DNA of 64,000 nucleotides, taken from NCBI RefSeq assembly GCF_001649575.2, contig NC_051431.1, forward strand, positions 24,994,800-25,058,799. Reading direction: 5' to 3'. The notes beneath the pieces are model-generated. The model was given only the letters and a program-made list of their open reading frames with translations, had not been told where the DNA came from and ran no database searches. Origin of the DNA: Kryptolebias marmoratus (taxonomy: Eukaryota > Chordata > Actinopteri > Cyprinodontiformes > Rivulidae). This document shows positions 56,000 through 64,000 of this stretch, in pieces (positions within the stretch are counted from its first letter, which is position 1; every line of letters starts with the position of its first letter). The position numbers and the translations under genes were made by a program.

Positions 56000-56755
56000 A
56001 AGTTAAATATCCAGAACCCCCAAATAGACCTTACCAGGGAAGCTTAAGAGTGTGATCCCTCTGTAGTTGGAACACACTCTCCAGTCCCCCTTTTTAAATA
56101 AGGGGACCACCACCCCGGTCTGCTAATCCAGGGGAACTTCCCCTGATGTTCACGCAGTATTGCAGTGTTGCGTTAGCCAATACAACCCTACAACATCCAG
56201 AGCCCTAAGGAACTCCGGACGAATCTCATCCACCCCCGGAGCCTTGCCACCGAGGAGCTTTTTAACCACCTCGGTGACCTCAGCACCAGAGATTGGAGAG
56301 CCCGACCCAAGGTCCCCAGGCTCCGCCCCCGCAATGGTAGACGTGCTGGTGGGATTGAGGAGGTGTTTGAAGTATTTCGCCCACCGAGCCACAACGTCCC
56401 GAGTCGAGGTCAGGAGCACACCATCCCCACTATAAACAGTGTTGGTGCTATACTGCTTTCCCCGTCTGATACGCCGTATGGTGGACCAGAATTGCCTCAA
56501 AGCCGTGTGGAAATCTTTCTCCATGTCCTCTCCGAACTCCTCCCGTGCCCGAGTTTTTGCCTCAGCGACCACCCGAGCTGCATGCCGCTTGAACTGCCGG
56601 TACCTGTCAGCTGCTTCTAGGGTCCCACAGGCCAAAAAGGCCTGATAAGACTTCTTCTTCAGCCTGAGAGCATCCCTCTCCGCTGGTGTCCACCAGCGGT
56701 TTTGCCGCCGCAACAGGCACCAACTACTTTGCGGCCACAGCTCCGATAAGTTAAA
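56000..56755 (-). mobile_element. Non-LTR retrotransposon fragment, N-terminal part of reverse transcriptase
   Basis: On the minus strand the frame (56713-56150, preceded in another frame by SYRSCGRKVVGACC) has RWWTPAERDALRLKKKSYQA, REEFGEDMEKDF, FWSTIRRIRRGK and KLLGGKAPGVDEIRPEFLRA, then VGLYWLTQHCN. The reading continues with a frameshift through the VVVP...SNYRGI region to about 56000. It is the linker and fingers of a LINE reverse transcriptase common in fish. Both ends are truncated. The clade is not certain to me. Confidence 0.85.
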
Positions 56756-57280
56756 TATTTTGAGGTAAAATCTTCAAATACTGTAAAACCTAAACTGCAA
56801 TTGTGTGAAAACAACAAGATATTAAAATCATCATGTAAAACAGTGGTTCTCAAAGTTAGGATCAGGACCCGACTGTTGGTCTGAGGTTCCTCAGATGATA
56901 TTCAGAAATCAAAATTATATGTAAAAAAGGAATGGTAATGGTATGCTTTCAGTATCATTGTTACAAATAATAAAAACAATAATCAAAAATACATCATAGT
57001 TGTTAATGCTGTGTGTGTGTTGTCAATATGCCCTCGCTTAATAGTGATATTACCACAATTTATATTCTTAAACAGGCGATATTTGGGGTCACAAGCCTCT
57101 GCCACTGATGTGGGTCTGAAGCTGAAAAGTTTGGGAATGGCTACTGTAGTTCTATTATGTATATGGAAATTTTTTACATTTCTTTGCAAACACTTTTCTG
57201 ATGTATGATGTATTGCGACCACAAGTCGTACCACACTATTCCTGATTGAGCAGCAGTTTTTAACAATTTTTCGTTCAGAC
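56756..57280. other. Intronic stretch containing a hAT-like MITE
   Basis: The MITE at 56841-57146 occupies most of this interval. I see no exon. Confidence 0.45.
56841..57146. mobile_element. hAT (Charlie-type) MITE
   Basis: The left end CAGTGGTTCTCAAAGTTAGG is the classic hAT terminus. The right end reads AGTTTGGGAATGGCTACTG, its degenerate complement. It is about 306 bp and non-coding. No clear octamer duplication remains. Confidence 0.65.
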
Positions 57281-57690
57281 ATTTCCAAAGTTGTAGAAGG
57301 AGTAGAACACTAAAAATCATGACTGAAACAAAATATTATTGAATGAATTGTAATAAGGGTGCTTCAGTGCTTATACATCGGCACCATTAATAAACTAATA
57401 TGACCAAACAACAACTTTAAAGTAAATATTTGTTTTGCTCAAACCCTATTGTTGTATTAATGTAATTTTGTTGTCAAATATTGAGGAGAAATTTGTCCAC
57501 ACCATACAATGCACTGCTGCCAAAAGTAAAATACACTGTTGAGCTGCTTGTTTAGATGTAATTGGACTTTTCCAAAGTTGCAGCAGGAGAAACAAACTTG
57601 AAATCACGACAATAATAGAAGAATAACTGGCAAATGGGGGTAAGGGTGCTTCAATGCTTTTGTATTGCATACCTAATTAAAGACTGAAAT
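57281..57690 (+). repeat. Dispersed hairpin-bearing repeat, copies 2 and 3
   Basis: Two copies (57281-57420 and 57555-57690) share TTTCCAAAGTTG(T/C)AG(A/C)AGGAG and AAGGGTGCTTCA(A/G)TGCTT with the copy at 46938. They lie about 270 bases apart in the same orientation, as a loose tandem pair. Confidence 0.6.
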
Positions 57691-58834
57691 TTCTTCAGAA
57701 GACACCCACTCTTTTTATGAAGCTTCTTCATTTCTCCTTCACTCTGTCTGTCCATTTGAATATCTTGACTTGTGGATATGCTGCCTGTTGACATAGATGC
57801 TCTTGTCTCTGTGTGTGTCTGAAGGTCACTCATTTTTTCTGAGCAGCACATCATTATTAAGTCATGAGTCCACCCAGGCTCACTCAACACTCTTTCTTTT
57901 TTTTCGCTGTTTGCTCCTCGAGTTGCGTTGTGTGTGTGTGCTTTTTGTCGCTCATGCGTGAATACATGTGCTCATGGAGCTGGGACCCCTCGAGTTCTCA
58001 TTATGGTGAGAGTGGATGGCCGAGCTCAGGCCTAACAGCTGTCTGCGAGGGTGGGGGAGGAGTGGGGTGGGGCATGCCAGGAAATATCCTGAGAGGTGAG
58101 GCTGTGTTCTGCTGAATAACGAGCCACACCGCGGCAACTTGCTCTGCAGAAAAGTTCACTTCTGTTCTCCAAATCTTCTCATAAATGCAAATCTGTGTTA
58201 CTAACAGCATCTGAGGGATCACACTGCAGCCCAATACAGTATGCCATCAGAGTGAAGACTACCATCCTCATCTGTTGTCAGTATACTGCAGTGTTCTAGC
58301 TGGTTAGGGTTCATCATTACCTCCTCCAAAGAGATTATGGTCTCGTTCGTGTTCATCCGTCTGTCTGTCCGTCTGTCTGTGTGGTAGCAATATTACTTAA
58401 AAACTAACAGATTTCTCAAAATAACATAAAGGGCATCGTTGCTTAAAAAACAAAACAAAAATGCGGGCTATAGTAAGCTTTCTGTAGCAGTTGCTGCTGC
58501 ATCTTGATCTTCAAACTTAGCATATATGCAAAGACATGGCCAATTGCAATTTTTTAAAAGTGGTCAATATCGGCAGATTAAAATTGATTGACCAATCATT
58601 CGGCCTGTCTCTAACCTACAGTATACTTTGCATGCTCATGTTGGGCAGCACAGATGTCCCAGTTCTTTCTGTGGTCTAGAAGTAGGGCAAAGAGGCAGGA
58701 TTGTCTGACCCTTCAAATAAAGATTATTCAGATACACACTCAAAATGAAGAGTTATCAGCTGTACTTACAAATGTAATCACTCTGTCCTTTAAAGGTATT
58801 TTATTGTCACAACAACCACTGTAATGTCTAGTGT
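57691..58834. other. Presumed intron, no exon recognised
   Basis: I see no exon. The part 57880-58145 is GC-richer with GT runs. A TCTG/TCCG run at 58358-58381 followed by GGTAGCAATATTACTTAAAA may be another end of the ~290-bp repeat family. Confidence 0.4.
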
Positions 58835-59097
58835 CATGGTTCTTAAACTATAGTACAAGAACCACTGGTGGTAATTAAGAGCCATCTAGTGCTTCTAGTG
58901 GTACTTAAAAGAAATGTTGGTATCAACTACTTACAAGTTAAATTACAAACTAATTAGTCATCATGAGCTGATCTGTGGAGTACAGCTGTAAAGCAGATAT
59001 ATAATATAGATCAGTGGTTCAAGTAAATTATTATCTTACCTTCAAATAGAAACCACTCAAAACAATACTGCAGAGGAGAATATTTTGAGAACCCCTG
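58835..59097. mobile_element. hAT-like MITE remnant
   Basis: The left end CATGGTTCTTAAACTAT and right end ATATTTTGAGAACCCCTG are near complements of the hAT CAGTGGTTCTCAAA terminus. The sequence just right of it (59120-59190) resembles 25290-25350, so the two sites share a longer family. Confidence 0.45.
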
Positions 59098-61762
59098 TGG
59101 AAATACATCTTAGACCACATGCTTCAACTATGGTTAGGGTTAGGGGTTTGGGCTGTTTGCTCATTTATGGCAGATATGAATATAAGCTTTTACTGCAGTT
59201 TTTTTTTATTCCAGTGAGTAGTGCATGTGTAGTGTATCCCAATGTATCATGTTTTACAGTATTGTCAATCTTCCTTTGCAAGCATAAAAATAATATTGGA
59301 TATTATATATAAGTCTGTTGCAGGCTTAATCATTTGTTTTACATGGACTATATGGTCTATTTTTGTTTTTGTTTTGTTTATATGAAGGAATTGGTGATAT
59401 CTTATCAGCCTTTTGAAGGAGTGTTCCATGTTGCAGTGTAATATTTTAAATTTGCTACACCTAGGGACTTTATTCTAAGGGCCAAGGGGGTAAGTGTTGG
59501 TGTAATAGTGACGCAAGGCAATGGGAAATGGCCTAAATTAGGTTTACTATAATTAGTAGTTCAAATGCAGCAAAAGATATGTTTTGGACTGAATCACACC
59601 AGTATAAATGTCCAGCAGATATTGTATTACACTTAACAAATGTTTTAAGACAGTTTAATCTTGTGGTAACTTTATTATGATAGAGATAAGAAAGACAGTT
59701 TAAGACTCTATTTTACAGTATGCCAGTCATTGCCATAAACACAGCAATCAACCTTATATACACTGTCATGGCTTTGCCAGTCAAACATGAGGACAAAACA
59801 GAAGCATTTAAAGAAATTGAAAAAGAAATTCAGAGTCAAAATAGTTTTAAAATATTGGGTTCATCACTGAAATTCCAACAATGGCTTTAGAACCTCAAAT
59901 GACCGAATTTACAAAAATTACAAGCTTAGCATAATAGTCATCTACATGCAATTATTTCACTAATCTCATTTAGATTTTTTTTTTAAAGACAGTTATATTA
60001 CTTCCTATTACATATAGAGCTGAAAGTATCTTCAAATTACGATGTTTTGCTTGGATACGCATGTTATAAAATTTCCCATATCTGTTGATATAATAAAACA
60101 TACATCAATCCGTCCGCCCATCCATCAGTTTGCATCTTGTTTACATTTAAAATGATGACTACAGCTGTTTAGATGGAAGGCTGGAAAAATCAAAGACGGG
60201 AATTATGGACAACAACTTCAAACAAGTTTATGCCTTTGAGGTAAAAACAAGGAAAGAAAAAACATACTGGTATCCCCAAACTAGAGCTGGGATGCATTTG
60301 AAATACGTCATTCCACTGAGGAGTTTGAGGTTATGTAAAGTGTTGTCCTAACTTAGAGGAATTCAAACTACTATGCACAGAAGCTTTATTATTTAAAGCA
60401 ACCACATTAAAACATTATGACAAGGCTGCACTGGGGAGCACTTGGATGTCTTCTTGGAAGATTTACCTTGCTTCTCTCTTATGTGTTTTTCTATACTTGT
60501 GATAAAATGAGATGTTTTCAAGTATCTATTCTATTATTTATAGACACAGCAGAAATCTATTATGCTCCCACATTCTCTGATTTAAAGGTATAAAGCTGAA
60601 CAAACACTATTTTAAGTGTTTTAAGTCTCACCAATTGAGTGCTCACCATAAAGCTAAGATGGATTTCTTCATGCTTAAGAATAGTGCAGCTGGAACTGCT
60701 AAAGAGGACAGAATGTAATGTTTACACCTTCCTGTTGCTAATGAACCCTATTATGTAGGGGAGATGGCTGTGAAGTAATAGAATATATGCAAATTTGAAA
60801 AAAACAAACACGTTACATAACTTTGAATGGAGTAGACACATAAAGAATTGCTGCACATTTTATTATAAAATGGGCTAAAACAAACAGGCTAAAAGTGAAC
60901 ATAAAATCAATGTTCCCACCAATAAAAGCTTGAGAAAAAAACCCAAAGAATATGAAGCATCAAAAGTAAAAAGAAAAACGAGACAATAGTACTTTTTTGT
61001 ATTCAAACCAGGATGAGTTTGATACCCTGTTGAATTAATGGGTATAGCCATTTTGTAGCAGCCAAGCTACAAACACCAATTAGAACAAGACACTTGAGCT
61101 TTCCTAAAATATTTATTATTAAGGTTACAAATCCTGAATAAATTTTCTAAAAGCAATTTAGTCAACCAGTCTTGGAAGTAAATAGAACAGATTGCCTCAT
61201 TCATCAATGGTAGTGTCAGTTTTTTGCAGACAATAATTAGATGTTACATTTATGTTTATCTAATGTGTTTCTCTGTAAAGTGCATATTATGGCTTTAAGT
61301 TCATTTCCACTGTGACAGATTTTCAGGTCATGTTAGGACATTAAAAACAAGGTGGGTAGGACTTTAATACTAATTTCACAATTCCCATCACATCCACTGT
61401 AAATCATTTTCAGTTTTACTTGGTAAAGAATTCAGCCCTATATGAGCAAAAAGCTGTTTGATGTATGAACACTAAGAACCAGACATACGGCACTTAAAAG
61501 TTCTACTCAGTGTCATGAAGAAAAGCCCAATTTGTATCCATGCAGACTGTGTAAATCAGTTTTTTGTCTTTGTAATGCTTCACCTTGAGACCACGTTGTA
61601 TGAGGTTAGAGGTACATCTTTGAGGGATTGCAGGTCAATTCTGTAACCTCAGAGAAACAACTTTCTATGTGGTGGCACAGATACAAGAGAGCCTGGATTC
61701 AATATTTTAGCAGAGTTTATGTGAGTATTTCAACAATTTGAATTGGTGTTTTGTTCTGTAAT
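59098..61762. other. Presumed intron, AT-rich, nothing recognised
   Basis: I see no exon and no classified repeat beyond the first 100 bases. Confidence 0.5.
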
Positions 61763-61845
61763 ATCCATCCATCCATCCATCCATCCATCCATCCATCCAT
61801 CCATCCATCCATCCATCCATCCATCCATCCATCCATCCATCCATC
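61763..61845. repeat. (ATCC)n microsatellite, probably the 3' tail of the adjacent LINE
   Basis: About 20 uninterrupted ATCC units. Read on the minus strand it is (GGAT)n and directly follows the 3' end of the LINE fragment to its right, where this LINE family usually has such a tail. Confidence 0.9.
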
Positions 61846-62510
61846 TTCTTTCACCTATACATGGCCAAGCAGTGGAAACAAAAAGTCCAGGAGAAAAATA
61901 GAGACAACCATCTTGTCAGGAACACTTCAGCTCTGTCTGAGGAATTCCAAGGCCAGAAAGAATATATAATTTTTCCAGCAAGTTCTCGGTCTGCCCCAGG
62001 TTCTTCTCACAGTGGGCCATACCTGGAAAACCTCAAGAGGGAGGTGACTAAGAGATATCATAATCAAATATACAAACCATCTCATCTAACCTCTTTCAAT
62101 GCAGAGAATCAGTGGCTCTACTTTGAGCTTTTCTTAGACAAAAAAGCTCCTCACCCTATCTACAAGGTTGAGCCTAGCCACTCTACAGAGGAAATTCATT
62201 TTAGCTGCTTGTATCTGGCATCTTGTTGTTTTGGTCATGATCCTCACGACCGTAGATGAGGACTGGAATGTAGATTGATCAGTAAATCAAGAGCTTTGCC
62301 TTTCGGCTCAACTCCTTATTCACCAAGACAGACCAGCAATGCCCTGATTGCTGCAGACATAGCCCTGATCCATTGATCCAACTCCTGCGCCATCCTACAA
62401 TCACTCATGAACAAGATTCCCAGATACTTGAAACCCTTGACTTGAGGCAGAAACTCACCTCTTTTTTTCAAGCAATATCAGCAGTGGGCAAAAAAATACT
62501 TGCCTTCAGT
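61846..62510 (-). mobile_element. LINE reverse-transcriptase C-terminus and 3' end, antisense
   Basis: On the minus strand the sequence encodes, in degraded form, SRKAKLLIY, then a YGREDHDQ-like stretch, QAAKMNFLCRVARL and further blocks of the C-terminal domain of an abundant fish LINE. The plus-strand text GAGCTTTGCCTTTCGGCTCA is a very familiar part of it. The 132-codon plus-strand frame at 61861-62259 is only the antisense shadow. The body 5' of this point is lost. Confidence 0.8.
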
Positions 62511-63770
62511 GTCTTATTTCTATGAGACCAGGCTGTCGGAGGCTGGGCATGTATTTGCAGTAGGTACACCATTGCCCTTTAACCCAGATTTGGTTCTCTT
62601 GTTTGAATTTTAAAGTGAGTTATCTAAATCTGCACCAAACTTAATGAGGTCTACCCATGCTCAAAATCTTGAATAGGTTGCAGAAAATTCAACCTCTCAG
62701 TTTTTCTATAAGACTTAAAGTGATGACATGCATGAGCTTTAATGACACTATTGTAACCAGAGACTGACTGCTGCTCCAGTTATCCTGTTGCTGTGTGTGG
62801 ATCAAGTTACAAATTATGACTAATATGAATACATTAGTTCTGTCATCTTCTATGGTAGTGATTCATCACCAGCTGTTATTCACTGCCAGTGTTCTGAAAA
62901 AATATCACCAGCTGCTGTATATGTCCCTCCTGACTGTGTTTATGAGAATTTGATGTTAACAATACAACTTCCTCTTACAGCTGCAAAATGATCTGCCTCA
63001 GATTTTTGCCTTCATCTTTTTTTGTATACTCATGATTCTACACAGAATATGTTGATATGAAACAATCCATCTCTGTCTCATAAATGCAAGAAAATATTGT
63101 CATTTTAACCTTTTCACTGTATCTTAAAATATTACACTTTTCTGTTGTTGGAACACACACAGCTGTTGCCTTTTGCCCTTGCCTATTCACACACATTAGC
63201 CAAGCACACAAAAATGCATAATTTAAATACCTCTTCTCTTTTTATGCTGTGCTCCCAAAAAACAAATAGATTAGATCTTGCTGTGTGGCATTTCCCAGGT
63301 GGTTTTTTAAGTCACTCAAGTGTGGCCCACCTGATGCTCAAGATCTTATGAAAAAGTTGTGTGTGTAGTGTGTGTGTGTGTATGTGTGTTTCAGATATAT
63401 GCCCAGATATTATATGCCCTTAGAGTCTTTCTCAGTCTAGGTGATATTTCCTTCATATGTTTGAATACAGACAGCTGTCCCCCTGCTGCCTGTTGCTGAA
63501 CACCTGTTGAGTGGTACAAACACACTTTCACACAAATACATTTAGGAATGTCTTAGCTGTTGATTCTCTCCTTCACCTTGAGTTGACCCCATCCTTTTCC
63601 ACTCTTGAATTCTTTATATTTGCCCATTTTTACCTTTCATTTGGTGTGCATATTTTTTCATTTATTGTGGTGCCCCATGGTGAGGCAAATGACTTTTCTT
63701 CTGGCTGTGTGTGCTCATGACACTTTCTCTTTCCCTTCAAGCTTTCTATTCATTTACAACCTTGTCCAAG

Positions 63771-63773
<3 letters not shown>
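62511..63773. other. Presumed intron, no exon recognised
   Basis: I see no exon. A GT run lies at 63359-63390. Confidence 0.45.

Positions 63774-63812
<39 letters not shown>
63774..63812. repeat. (TA)n microsatellite
   Basis: About 19 uninterrupted TA units, ending three bases before LINE coding sequence. Confidence 0.97.
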
Positions 63813-63815
<3 letters not shown>

Positions 63816-63816
63816 A

Positions 63817-64000
63817 ATGTCATTCGGACTAGAGAAGTGCGGTCGGATGGTTACAAAGAGAGGGAAGGTCATCCACACAGAAGGGATCTCACTCCCAGAA
63901 GGAAAAATAGCAGACATTGAGGACAGTTACAAGTACCTGGGAATACCACAAGCAAATGGCAACCTCGATGAGGCCACAAGGAAAGGAGCCACAGCCAAAT
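63817..64000 (+). mobile_element. LINE reverse-transcriptase fragment running off the window
   Basis: The frame is open for 61 codons to the window end, with SFGLEKCGRMVTKRGKV, then TEGISLPEG, IEDSYKYLGIPQANG and NLDEATRKGATAK. These are blocks of a reverse transcriptase palm/thumb found in many fish LINEs (R4/Dong- or R2-like group; I am unsure which). The left end is cut off at the TA run. No damage is seen in the visible part. Confidence 0.8.

Noticed and set aside
56160..56645. Plus-strand open frames at 56.2-56.6 kb
   Set aside because: They are antisense shadows of the LINE reverse transcriptase on the minus strand.
61861..62259. 132-codon plus-strand open frame
   Set aside because: It is the antisense of a well-known LINE reverse-transcriptase C-terminus on the minus strand.

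Overview
This window looks like nuclear DNA of a ray-finned (teleost) fish. It is AT-rich, nearly gene-free, full of microsatellites, and carries mobile-element families typical of fish: RTE, L1-like, L2/CR1-like and other LINEs, Tc1/mariner, hAT, Ty3/gypsy, a GIY-YIG (Penelope-like) remnant, and common fish repeats ending in ATGGATGG. The organism call is inference from this repeat content; I cannot name a species.

Only two host genes are well supported. One is a single-exon rhodopsin-class G-protein-coupled receptor (10748-11608, + strand) of the P2Y/LPA/GPR35-like branch. Its amino terminus probably starts in an upstream exon. The other is a CpG-rich promoter and first coding exon (about 40340-40922, + strand) that encodes a signal peptide and ends at a splice donor. 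Everything to its right, more than 23 kb, may be its first intron; I found no convincing second exon. A weaker coding trace is a 44-codon open frame at the left edge (3-137). Another is an open frame at 29335-29721 with a CVPSSC motif, reminiscent of the NRF/acyltransferase-3 family.

Layout. 1-10.3 kb: gene desert with a BED-finger hAT fragment, a palindromic MITE, a solo LTR and degenerate ~290-bp repeat units reaching to just upstream of the receptor. 10.7-12.5 kb: receptor followed by a diverged tandem duplication. 13-22 kb: Tc1 remnant, a foldback hAT element with an 8-bp target duplication, an RTE LINE carrying a hAT fragment, and an LTR-like block. 22-30 kb: two solo LTRs of one family, one nested inside an RTE LINE. 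30-40 kb: Tc1 tail, decayed gypsy pol beside a GIY-YIG remnant, a third solo LTR, and a short hAT MITE. 40-64 kb: promoter plus presumed intron holding LINE fragments and GC-richer blocks that may be regulatory.

The most informative structure is the nesting of mobile elements. Several elements keep exact target-site duplications (GATTT, TTTTA, TCACC, CTAATTTT), so their boundaries and relative order can be read directly from the sequence. I found no RNA gene, CRISPR array or gene cluster.
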